A DNA stretch of 26,795 nucleotides from positions 1 through 26,795 of the IMG/VR virus record IMGVR_UViG_3300047171_000144. The stretch is one strand, 5' to 3'. Origin of the DNA: a virus. Below are positions 1-7,087 of the stretch, in pieces; position 1 is the stretch's first letter, and the number at the start of each line of letters is the position of its first letter. A program made the translations under genes and the position numbers. Under the pieces are notes generated by a model. That model was not told the DNA's origin, did not search any database, and worked only from the letters and a program-made list of their open reading frames with translations.

Positions 1-306
1 TCAGAGGACCGATTTCAGGAAGGCGATGACGGCTTGCAGCGCGGACACGCCGGCGGTGACCTGCGTCGCGGTGGCGGGCGAGAGTGCGGCGCCGGCCGAG
101 GTGATGACGGGGGCGGCGGCGGTGACGGCGTTGGCGATGTCGGTCAGCGCGGTCTGGTGCGGCGATTGCGCGACCACTGTGTTGACGATGGATTCCGCGA
201 CCGGGAGGGCGGCGTCGACCTCGGCGCCGATCGGGCCGCCGAGCACGGCACCGGCCGCGCCGGCAATGTTCACGCCGGCTTCGATTTCGTTAAGGGTGTT
301 CGACAT
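1..306 (-). CDS. Small Ala/Val-rich phage protein after the endolysin
   Basis: 101 residues with an AGGAG ribosome site about nine bases ahead of the ATG, ending in TGA at positions 1-3. The product begins MSNTLNEIEAGVNIAGAAGA and has GGPIGAEVDAALPVAESIVN, then TALTDIANAVTAAAPVI and a hydrophobic end (GVSALQAVIAFLKSVL). It is rich in small hydrophobic residues and may be partly membrane-associated, but has no clear long transmembrane helix. A lysis-linked or virion role is possible from the location. I do not recognise the family. The 62 bp gap to the endolysin holds no other gene. Confidence 0.6.
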   Translation of the reverse strand: MSNTLNEIEAGVNIAGAAGAVLGGPIGAEVDAALPVAESIVNTVVAQSPHQTALTDIANAVTAAAPVITSAGAALSPATATQVTAGVSALQAVIAFLKSVL

Positions 307-368
307 GTTTTGATATCTCCTGGTTGTAGAGGTGAAATGAAAAGAGTGATGAAGAAAGGAGTTCTTTT

Positions 369-881
369 TTACTTGTCGATCAATCCCGCGAGTGAGAGGA
401 CTCGCCGCGTCCAGCCAAGACCAAAGACCGACCAGGTCGGCAGATGCGACGAAAATTCCAGCCTGCGCGCCAAGGCTTCGCGGGCGAGGGTCTGAGCGTC
501 ACCGGCCTTGAGCGCCGCCAGTGTTGCCGGACCTAACACGCCGTCTGCGGCGACATTGGCGGCCTGCTGCAGCCAGCAGATGGCGCGGCGGGGTCCGGCG
601 TTGACGGCGGCGTCAAAGGCGACGAGCGCGAGCGGGAGTGAAAATTCGTCGCCGGAGATGGCGGACCAATAGTCGCGGCGGTAGATCGCCTCGGCATCGG
701 CCTGTGTCAGGTGGGCGATGTCGAGCGCCGGGTAGGCGGCGGCGCTGATGCCGAAATTCGTGCCGCGCAATGCGCCTTTGCCGACGGCGCCGCCGGTCCA
801 GTTGCCGGGATCGGCGGCGTTGTCGGAAAAACCGCCTTCCTGCGCCAGCGTGAAAGCGATGCAGCGGGAAAAATTATCCAT
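369..881 (-). CDS. Phage endolysin, glycosyl hydrolase family 108
   Basis: 170 residues from the ATG at 881. The frame extends upstream to 929 but would run into the previous gene, and the family N-terminus starts here. The GH108 opening is clear: FTLAQEGGFSDNAADPGNW with catalytic Glu15, followed by the TNFGISAAAYPAL motif. This hydrolyses the N-acetylmuramic acid linkage in peptidoglycan. The second half (AICWLQQAANVAADGVLGPA) matches the peptidoglycan-binding domain 3 seen in this family, with D-G-x-x-G-P. No signal peptide is visible, so release would depend on a holin. The ribosome site is weak, suggesting coupling to the upstream gene. Confidence 0.88.
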   Translation of the reverse strand: MDNFSRCIAFTLAQEGGFSDNAADPGNWTGGAVGKGALRGTNFGISAAAYPALDIAHLTQADAEAIYRRDYWSAISGDEFSLPLALVAFDAAVNAGPRRAICWLQQAANVAADGVLGPATLAALKAGDAQTLAREALARRLEFSSHLPTWSVFGLGWTRRVLSLAGLIDK

Positions 882-883
882 GC

Positions 884-1219
884 TCAGTGACCCGAAAAAT
901 GCAGGAAGTTGGTGGCGAGTCCGCCGCACAAAGCAGAGAGCAGGCTGACGATGGTGATGGTGAGGCGCCGTTCGGCGTCGCGCTCGCCGCCCATGCGCGA
1001 GAGGTCGGCGCGCAGCCCGCTCATCGCGGCGGTGAGGTCGTCGACCTTGGCAAAAAGCTTGGCGAGGACTTGATCTTCCTGCGCGAGGTAGCGTTCGCGC
1101 CAGTTTTCCAGCGCGTCGATTCGGGCGTCGAGCACGCCGAAATCCTGGCGGGTTTTTCCGGCATCGCCGCGCATGGCCGCGATGTCGGATCGCAGATGCG
1201 AGACCGAGTCTGAGTCCAT
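884..1219 (-). CDS. XhlA-like coiled-coil membrane protein (holin-associated)
   Basis: 111 residues with a GAAGGG ribosome site. The first 80 residues are charged and helical with heptad-like spacing (LRSDIAAMRGDAGKTRQDFG, LDARIDALENWRERYL, LFAKVDDLTAAMSGLRADLS). Residues about 86-106 (LTITIVSLLSALCGGLATNF) are a single transmembrane helix. This arrangement of coiled coil then membrane helix is that of XhlA, a partner of phage lysis. With the endolysin next door it is the best candidate for a holin or holin helper here. Its stop lies two bases from the endolysin start. Confidence 0.65.
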   Translation of the reverse strand: MDSDSVSHLRSDIAAMRGDAGKTRQDFGVLDARIDALENWRERYLAQEDQVLAKLFAKVDDLTAAMSGLRADLSRMGGERDAERRLTITIVSLLSALCGGLATNFLHFSGH

Positions 1220-1228
1220 GGAAACCCT

Positions 1229-3364
1229 TCAGCCAGGCTGGTCGGACAGCGTGATGGGATAGGAGGTGGCCTGCAGCGGCAGGTTGATCGACCAGGCGGC
1301 GCCGAGGTCGCCGGCGATGTTCCAGTTGGCCGGCGGTGTCACGAGCGCGGCGTTATCGGTCACCGCGTTGCCGCGGCCGATCTGCGTGCTGCCATAGGGG
1401 TAGAAGAACAGCGCGTCGGCCGACGGATTGGTGATCGGCGCGGCGAGGGTGACGGCGACGTGGGTCGCGTCGATGCGCGCGGCGGCGGTCGCGGTGATGA
1501 TGTTGCCGGGGGCGGCGACGCTGCCGCCGTCCATCACCGCGAAGCCGGCGCCGTTGAGGGCCTGCCGCGGGACGATGAGGTCGTTGCCGGAATCGTGGAC
1601 GATGGTGAGGATGATGCTGATGTCGGAAGCGCGGTAGACATGGGCGATTTTCGGGCCGCCGGCGGCCGGCAGGCCGGCGGCGGGACGTGCCATGGCCGGG
1701 ATGGAGTCGCTGAGGCCGCTGGCGATGGCGGCGTGGCCGGCGGCGTGGGCGCCGATCATGCCGTAGCGGAGCAGGTCGGGCTGGTCGCGATGTTCCGGGT
1801 CGCCGCCGGAGGACAGGCCGGTGCTGGGGTCGTAAGTGGCGTTCAGCGCGTTTGAGTCGGCGGTTTGCGCGGCGAAGACGACGATGTTGTTGGCGGGGGC
1901 GGCGGCCAGGTCGGCTATGGATTCCCGGACCATCTGCACGCCGGCATCGGTTTCGTAGGGGATGGCGTTCCAGGCCAACAGCGGCAAAGTGGCCGCCGTC
2001 CGTCCCAGCAGCGTCCTTGTCAGCGACAATAATTGCAGGACGGTGCCTTTATACAGCGCCTTGTCGCTGTAGGGCATCGTGCTGTCCTGCTCGGACCAGG
2101 GCCAGACCAGGAACGCAATGTCGGCCTCGTCCAGCGTCGAGACCAGGGCGGCGGGGCCGGTCAGGTCGTCGGTCAGCGCGGTGAAGTCGGGGCCGGCCGC
2201 CCAGGTGGAGGGGTCGGAGCCGTCGCCCGGATTGGTCAGGAACGTGCCGCCGGCGGGGCCGGGCGGGAACAAAGGCGGCGAGGAATTCGAGATCGGGTGG
2301 CCGGAGATGATGGAGTAGCGCGATGGCGAGATGTAGCTGCCGGAGACGACGGCATCGACCGCGTAGTCGGCGGCGCCGAGGTACCAGGCGATGCCCTGCG
2401 CCATCGCCAGCGGCGCGCCGGCGTTGCAGAACCAGGCGGCGTTGGACTGGCCCATGACCAGCACGCTGACGCCGCGCCGCGGACCTAGCACCCAGCGCGT
2501 CTGGGCGGCGATCAGGGTGGCCAAGTCGGCGGCGTCCAGCGGGCGTTCCCAGGCGGCGGCCTCGTGGAACCAGCATTGGGCAGAGCCCTGGATGGTGCCA
2601 TCGTGCAGGAAGAGCACCTGCCCTTCGGCGCTGGCGCCGAGCGGGTTGGCGATGGCGGCTGCGACCTGCACCCCGTCCAGCCAGGCATCGACGCCGGTGC
2701 CGGGCGTGTTGCGCAGGATGATCGCGTGGGTGTGGCGGCGCGCGATGGTGGTGGAGAGCGTGGTCTGGCTGGCGGTGCCGGGGAACAGAGTCAGGTTAGC
2801 GTCCGTGCCGTCCGCCTGCAGGATGGTGGTGCCCGATGCGGTGCAATGCAGCAGCGGGATCGGGGCGCCGTTCACATAATAGGTGCCCTGGCGCGGGTTG
2901 GGGCGCGTCCAGACCAAATAGCGCGTCCAGGCCGCACCGGCGCCGAGCTGGAGGCCGGGATGGGACAGCCCCCAATCGGGGTCGAGGCTTGGGCCGTAGG
3001 TGACGATGCTGGGGTCGGGGGCGCCGACCGCGCCGAGATAGCCATTGACCCGCGCGACGGCCCGGGTGCTGGCCGGATTGGTGTCGGCGGCGACGTGGTA
3101 GGGGACAAGTGCCACATGATTGCCGGACTTGTCATTGACCGCGCCGACGACCGTGCCGGCCGCGGTCACCGGCGCCCCGGTGACATCGGTCAGGCCCGAG
3201 AGCAGCCCGGCATCCCACCAGCCGGAAAGGCCGGCGATGCCGGACGGATCGGGGCCGGCGAACAAAATATCGGCCGTGGTCCCGGCCGCCAGGGCAGTCA
3301 CCAAAGCGCGCGCCTGCGGCGCCGTCAGCAGCGGCGCGCCGGGTGCGGTGTAGAGGAGGGCCAT
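1229..3364 (-). CDS. LamG-like / SGNH-hydrolase tail protein (probable surface polysaccharide esterase)
   Basis: 711 residues, start directly after the preceding TAA. Residues about 48-290 look like a concanavalin/LamG domain: SGWWDAGLLSG, then RYLVWTRPNPRQGTYYVNGA, HAIILRNTPGTGVDAWLDGV and the closing EAAAWERPLDAADLATLIA. Residues 298-550 carry an SGNH-type hydrolase: VSVLVMGQSNAAW with the nucleophile Ser307 in GQSN (block I of carbohydrate esterase 6-like enzymes), LVWPWSEQDS near 419-428 in the place of the GExD block, and DPEHRD (522-527) or the later His540 for the Asp-His pair. The C-terminal 150 residues are beta-rich with a pseudo-repeat. A sugar-binding plus deacetylating spike that removes O-acetyl groups from surface glycans is the most natural reading. 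The Ser is certain, the other two catalytic residues are guesses. Confidence 0.72.
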   Translation of the reverse strand: MALLYTAPGAPLLTAPQARALVTALAAGTTADILFAGPDPSGIAGLSGWWDAGLLSGLTDVTGAPVTAAGTVVGAVNDKSGNHVALVPYHVAADTNPASTRAVARVNGYLGAVGAPDPSIVTYGPSLDPDWGLSHPGLQLGAGAAWTRYLVWTRPNPRQGTYYVNGAPIPLLHCTASGTTILQADGTDANLTLFPGTASQTTLSTTIARRHTHAIILRNTPGTGVDAWLDGVQVAAAIANPLGASAEGQVLFLHDGTIQGSAQCWFHEAAAWERPLDAADLATLIAAQTRWVLGPRRGVSVLVMGQSNAAWFCNAGAPLAMAQGIAWYLGAADYAVDAVVSGSYISPSRYSIISGHPISNSSPPLFPPGPAGGTFLTNPGDGSDPSTWAAGPDFTALTDDLTGPAALVSTLDEADIAFLVWPWSEQDSTMPYSDKALYKGTVLQLLSLTRTLLGRTAATLPLLAWNAIPYETDAGVQMVRESIADLAAAPANNIVVFAAQTADSNALNATYDPSTGLSSGGDPEHRDQPDLLRYGMIGAHAAGHAAIASGLSDSIPAMARPAAGLPAAGGPKIAHVYRASDISIILTIVHDSGNDLIVPRQALNGAGFAVMDGGSVAAPGNIITATAAARIDATHVAVTLAAPITNPSADALFFYPYGSTQIGRGNAVTDNAALVTPPANWNIAGDLGAAWSINLPLQATSYPITLSDQPG

Positions 3365-5140
3365 TTAGGAAACCGTGACCGTGTAGCTGGACACGGTCGC
3401 GCTGCCGCCCGCCGTGGTTTCAACCCAGATGTAGTAGGTGCCGGGGGTGGACGGAACCGGATACTCGATCGCCCAAAGCTCGTTATTGTCGATGATGAGC
3501 GCGGCTTGCCAGCCGGATGTCGGCGGCGCGGTATTCGACGTGCCGACCGCGACCTGGGTCGCCGCCGCCTGCGAAAGACTGCCGTTGACGCCGATATTGC
3601 CGGAGCCGTGCGTGTAGGTGAGGCCGGTGAGCGGGGTATTGATCCCGTAGGTGACCGAGGCTTGCGCGCTGACGGCGATCGCGGCGGAGACGGCGGTGAG
3701 GCCGGTCGCCAGATCCTGCGCCCAGGCGTAGTACGTGCCGGCCGCCGCCGGCGCCAATGACGCCGCGAAACTGCCAGCCGTATTGACGGCGGCCGTCCAG
3801 CCGGACGGCGGGGCCGGGCTGCTGGCCGTCGAGAGCTGCACGTTGACCGCGTCCGCCGCCGGGCTGACGGTGCCGGTGATCGCGAGGAGGCTGCCGGCCG
3901 TGCCGGTGGCGGGCGCGCCGACCGTGAGCGAGGCCGCGACGACGCTGACCGCGCCGGACACCGCCTCGACCGCCGTGTCGGAAGTTTGCGCCGCCCAGAT
4001 GTAGATCGTGCCGGCTTCGGCCGGCGTCAGGCTCGCGGTCCAGTCCGCACCGGAAACCGTTGCGTTGATCCAGCTTGCCGGCGCGGATGTCGCACTGCCC
4101 GACAGGCCGACGGAGACCGCATCGCCGGCCGGCGAAACCGTGCCGCTGACCGCCAGCGCCGCGCCGAGCGTCACGCTGGCCGGCGGCGCCTGGATGGTCA
4201 CGGCGGGCGGAATGATCGTGAAGGCATTCGAGGCGCCGAGCACGGCCGGATTGGCATGGTCGCGCACCTGCACCGTGTAGGTGCCGGCGGTCAGGCCAGA
4301 CAGCAAAAAACTATACGCACTGGCCGTGATCACCGGCGAAGCGGCCGCCGTCCAACTGGCCCCGCCATCGGTGGAATAGTCCAGCGCGGTCGGCGCGTCG
4401 TTGAAAATGCCGCCGCTGACGATGAACGCGGCGCCCGGGGCGGGTGCGGCGATCGTCGCCACCGTCAGCGTTGGCGCGTTCGGGACGATGCCGTTCCACC
4501 ACACCAGGGACCCGCCGGAATAGGTGATGCCGACCAGACTCGTGGAGCCGCCGGGCGGCAGCGACGCGCTACCCGAACCGGAGGTGATGCCGGTGCCCAT
4601 GGTGACCACCCCGGCGCTGAGATTGATCAGCGTGCAGGAGAACCCGGAGCCCATATTGGCGAAATTCGCGCTCAGGGTCAGCGGCTGGCTGGCCACCAGC
4701 AGCCGGTCGTTATGCACCGTGCTGTCGAGGACCGTGTTGGCCGTGAGCTCGACCACGCCGGTTTGCAAGGTCGGAATTTTGGCCTGCAAATAGGTCCATA
4801 GCGCGCCAAAGCTCTGGACGTTGAGCACGTTGCCGCCTTGCGCGACCAGCAGCGTGTCGCCGTCGGCGGCGGGGGACGCGGCGGGCAACTGGTTGATGGT
4901 CTGCCCGCCGATGAGCTGGCTGTACGGGATCCAGGCATTCGCGCCATTCTGCCAGATCGCGACATAGTCGGACGCGCCGATCGTGCTGGCGGAATTCGCC
5001 ACCCCAGGGGGCGACCAGACCCTGGCCGGTGACGCCGGCCGGCCCTTGCGGTCCGGCCGCACCTTGCGGCCCGGCCGGACCCTGCGGACCGGTCGGGCCG
5101 GGTATGCCGGACTCGGTGACCGCGATGACGCCGTTGCCAT
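3365..5140 (-). CDS. Ig-repeat tail fibre, C-terminal reading frame (frameshifted gene)
   Basis: The frame is open from 5140, but residues before about 5008 are an off-frame shadow of the collagen repeat. True sequence begins PGVANSASTIGASDYVAIWQ, then a third copy of the anchor-type module (INQLPAASPAADGDTLLVAQ), a beta-rich domain (LDSTVHNDRLLVASQPLTLS, GITSGSGSASLPPGGSTSLV) and four tandem Ig-like repeats of about 90 residues, each with SGTVSPAxDAVxV, SxW, and GTYYxWxxD-like strands (SLTPAEAGTIYIWAAQ, SLAPAAAGTYYAWAQ, PSTPGTYYIWVE). Joined with its N-terminal half the fibre is 718 residues. It is a long receptor-binding stalk. TAA at 3365 abuts the next ATG. Confidence 0.7.
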   Translation of the reverse strand: MATASSRSPSPAYPARPVRRVRPGRKVRPDRKGRPASPARVWSPPGVANSASTIGASDYVAIWQNGANAWIPYSQLIGGQTINQLPAASPAADGDTLLVAQGGNVLNVQSFGALWTYLQAKIPTLQTGVVELTANTVLDSTVHNDRLLVASQPLTLSANFANMGSGFSCTLINLSAGVVTMGTGITSGSGSASLPPGGSTSLVGITYSGGSLVWWNGIVPNAPTLTVATIAAPAPGAAFIVSGGIFNDAPTALDYSTDGGASWTAAASPVITASAYSFLLSGLTAGTYTVQVRDHANPAVLGASNAFTIIPPAVTIQAPPASVTLGAALAVSGTVSPAGDAVSVGLSGSATSAPASWINATVSGADWTASLTPAEAGTIYIWAAQTSDTAVEAVSGAVSVVAASLTVGAPATGTAGSLLAITGTVSPAADAVNVQLSTASSPAPPSGWTAAVNTAGSFAASLAPAAAGTYYAWAQDLATGLTAVSAAIAVSAQASVTYGINTPLTGLTYTHGSGNIGVNGSLSQAAATQVAVGTSNTAPPTSGWQAALIIDNNELWAIEYPVPSTPGTYYIWVETTAGGSATVSSYTVTVS

Positions 5141-5522
5141 CGATGCTGATCCCGCCGCCGGCGCTGAACAGGCCGCGCAGCGCGGTGACCGCCAACAGGC
5201 CAGGCGCGGCCGCAGATTCGATCACCAGGCTGTCGCTCAACGACATCGCCGCCTGCACCGGGAAACCGGCATGATCCGCGCCGTTCGCCGCCAGCACGCC
5301 GGACGTCAGAGCGAGGCCGGCGCCGAGGGACACCGGCTCAGGCGAGCCGGCGCCCAGGCTGTTGCGGCCGAGCAGATCGCCGGTCGGCACGGTGATCAGC
5401 GGCTGCAGCGTTGCCGTCAGTTGCGCAACGGTGACGGAATAGGTCGCGCCTGCCTGCGACAAAGGCAGCAGGTCGCCGGCGCCGACGGTCGCGACCGGGG
5501 GCAGTTGAGCAATCGTTGTCAT
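4710..5522 (-). CDS. Collagen-like tail fibre, N-terminal reading frame (frameshifted gene)
   Basis: Good ribosome site (GGAGAAAGG) and ATG. Meaningful sequence runs to about residue 171 (position 5010). After that this frame turns Arg-rich and ends at 4710. Residues 1-80 (TIAQLPPVATVGAGDLLPLS, LITVPTGDLLGRNSLGAGS) are a paralogue of the tailspike anchor module. After a Gly/Ala-rich region, residues 139-168 are ten Gly-X-Y triplets (GIPGPTGPQGPAGPQG and following), a collagen-like triple-helix spacer common in phage fibres. The frame is left within a C5 run at 5007-5011, and the fibre continues in the frame of the following entry. Confidence 0.7.
   Translation of the reverse strand: MTTIAQLPPVATVGAGDLLPLSQAGATYSVTVAQLTATLQPLITVPTGDLLGRNSLGAGSPEPVSLGAGLALTSGVLAANGADHAGFPVQAAMSLSDSLVIESAAAPGLLAVTALRGLFSAGGGISIDGNGVIAVTESGIPGPTGPQGPAGPQGAAGPQGPAGVTGQGLVAPWGGEFRQHDRRVRLCRDLAEWRECLDPVQPAHRRADHQPVARRVPRRRRRHAAGRARRQRAQRPELWRAMDLFAGQNSDLANRRGRAHGQHGPRQHGA
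5007..5011 (-). other. Frameshift point in the collagen-like fibre gene (C5 run)
   Basis: The upstream frame reads GTC GCC CCC TGG GGT. The downstream protein needs GTC GCC CCT GGG GTG GCG. Dropping one C from the five-base run joins them without a stop and yields a smooth LVAPGVANSAST passage. Like the tailspike site, the error has the sign of one extra base in a five-base homopolymer. Confidence 0.75.
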
Positions 5523-5556
5523 GTCGGGCCTTTCTCCAGAGGGAGATTCAGGGACG

Positions 5557-5707
5557 AAAGAAAGCAGCGCTTTTTTGAAAAAAGCCCCTTCGCGGGGAGC
5601 GGCGCAAAAACTTTTGCTAGTCTGAACCGTGCTGGTGAAAACGCCCGAGGCTCAAATTAACACAAGTTTTTTGCTGCTTTTTTTCAAAAAAGAAGCGCTT
5701 TCTTCTA
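5557..5707. repeat. Inverted-repeat intergenic element (copy 1), two facing arms
   Basis: It lies in the 203-bp gap between the tailspike and fibre genes. The left arm starts AAGAAAGCAGCGC, then GCTTTTTTGAAAAAAGC at 5569-5585, and GCAAAAACTTTTGCTAGTCT at 5603-5622. The right arm is roughly its reverse complement, with CAAGTTTTTTGCTGC then a T7-C-A6 palindrome and GAAGCGCTTTCTT near 5664-5705. The layout, internal CTTTTG-C/T-TAGTCTG segment and arm sequence match the element at 25236-25366, which argues for a dispersed repeat family. The rest of the gap holds only the ribosome site of the fibre gene (GGAGAAAGG). Confidence 0.65.
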
Positions 5708-5725
5708 AATGCTTTTGATCGCGCT

Positions 5726-7087
5726 TTAAGCGACAGCGACCCAGTTGGTAGCGCCGGTGCCCGCCTGCTTGACCCAGAACGTGCCGCCGGCACCGCCGTT
5801 CAGATTGCGAAAGGTCGAGCCTGGTGGTGCCGAAATGGCATTCAGCGGCGAGCCGCGGCCAATCAGTTCCACCGCCCCGGTCGGCTCGGTATCAGAAATC
5901 AGCCGCACCATGCCGGCGCCCGACGGATGCAGCGAAATATCGCCCGCCTGCGTGCGCAGCGTGACGCTGCCATCGCCGTTCGGCAATACATAATCACGTT
6001 GCGAGAAGCGGGCGGCGCGCCAGCCGCCGGCATTGCCGATCCAGTCGATCGAGGCGCCGACGGGAATCGTGATCGCCGCGCCGGTCCAGTTGGCTTGCAC
6101 CGGGTAGCTGCCGCCGGCGGCGAAGGTGACGTTGGTCAGGCAGTCGATGGTGAGCTGCTGGTTCTGCCAGATCGGCAGGCCGACCTGCACGGTCACCGAT
6201 GCGCCGCTGCCATTGCCGGTAATGGTGGCGGTGGCACCCTGGACGTAGCCGGTGCCGAAACTGGTCATCTGGATGCCAATCACGGTCCCGCCGGACAGCC
6301 AGACCTTCGCCGCCGCCCCCGAGCCGGTGCCGCTGAAACTGATCGACGCGCTGGTATAGCCGCTGCCGCTATTGACCACCTTGCAGAACACGATGGTGCC
6401 GGCGGCGGCACTGCCTTGTGCGGTGATGATGCTCTCGATCAACGCGCTGGACTGCGTGATGCTCACATTATCCGCAATGTCCGGCACCACCAGCGTGTAG
6501 ACGCCGTTGACGTAGGCCGGATTGGTGGTCCAGCGCGTGACGAAGTTCAGCGAATTGCCTTGAATGAACACGGTATCGGTGTAGGCGGAAATCGCGGTCG
6601 TCAGATTGGCGCCCGGATTGGCGACGATGACATTGTCCTTCACCAGAATGTTCTGCGCGGCGTCGCGGATGAGGATCGCAGTGACCGAGCCGCTATAGTT
6701 GATCCAGTTGCCGATGATCGACAGATCCGAGCAGGCCAGACCGAAATCATCGCCGATCCCGTCGGATTCGACGTTCTCGACCGAAATGCCGACGCCGGTG
6801 CAGTCCTGGATGAAGTTGTTGCGGGCGGTGCAGTTCTGGCCGCCGCCGATGTTCAGCGCGTAGGTCGCGCCGTTGATGTAATTATCCGAGACCTCGGTAT
6901 AAATCGAGCCGCCGCAATCGATGCCGAACGGCGAGGCGCCGACCAGCATGTTGCCGGTGACCTTGCAATAGCCGGTATCGCAGAGAATGCCGGCGCCGCC
7001 GCCGAACGAGGTGCTGTTGTTCGAACACAGATTGCCGCTGACCAGGATATTGCGGCCGGAAATATAAATGCCGTATTCGCGGTTCAA
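5726..7087 (-). CDS. Beta-helix tailspike, C-terminal reading frame (frameshifted gene)
   Basis: This is the other half of the tailspike. A TTG at 7087 gives 453 residues, but the frame actually makes sense back to 7237: SATYVVGNSCWNNVCGIIVG follows directly from the upstream half if one A is removed. More parallel beta-helix coils follow (YGIYISGRNILVSGNLCSNN, CKVTGNMLVGASPFGIDCGG, CTARNNFIQDCTGVGISVEN), then a Gly/Ser-rich repeat (SGSGYTSASISFSGTGSGAA, SFGTGYVQGATATITGNGSG) and a C-terminal domain with PNGDGSVTLRTQAGDISLHP. The joined protein would be 849 residues. No ribosome site precedes the TTG, so this piece is not expected to be made alone. Confidence 0.7.
   Translation of the reverse strand: MNREYGIYISGRNILVSGNLCSNNSTSFGGGAGILCDTGYCKVTGNMLVGASPFGIDCGGSIYTEVSDNYINGATYALNIGGGQNCTARNNFIQDCTGVGISVENVESDGIGDDFGLACSDLSIIGNWINYSGSVTAILIRDAAQNILVKDNVIVANPGANLTTAISAYTDTVFIQGNSLNFVTRWTTNPAYVNGVYTLVVPDIADNVSITQSSALIESIITAQGSAAAGTIVFCKVVNSGSGYTSASISFSGTGSGAAAKVWLSGGTVIGIQMTSFGTGYVQGATATITGNGSGASVTVQVGLPIWQNQQLTIDCLTNVTFAAGGSYPVQANWTGAAITIPVGASIDWIGNAGGWRAARFSQRDYVLPNGDGSVTLRTQAGDISLHPSGAGMVRLISDTEPTGAVELIGRGSPLNAISAPPGSTFRNLNGGAGGTFWVKQAGTGATNWVAVA

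Noticed and set aside
5029-5274. Plus-strand Pro/Ala-rich ORFs opposite the collagen repeat.
   Set aside because: They are antisense shadows of Gly-X-Y coding sequence on the minus strand, where high GC leaves all frames open.
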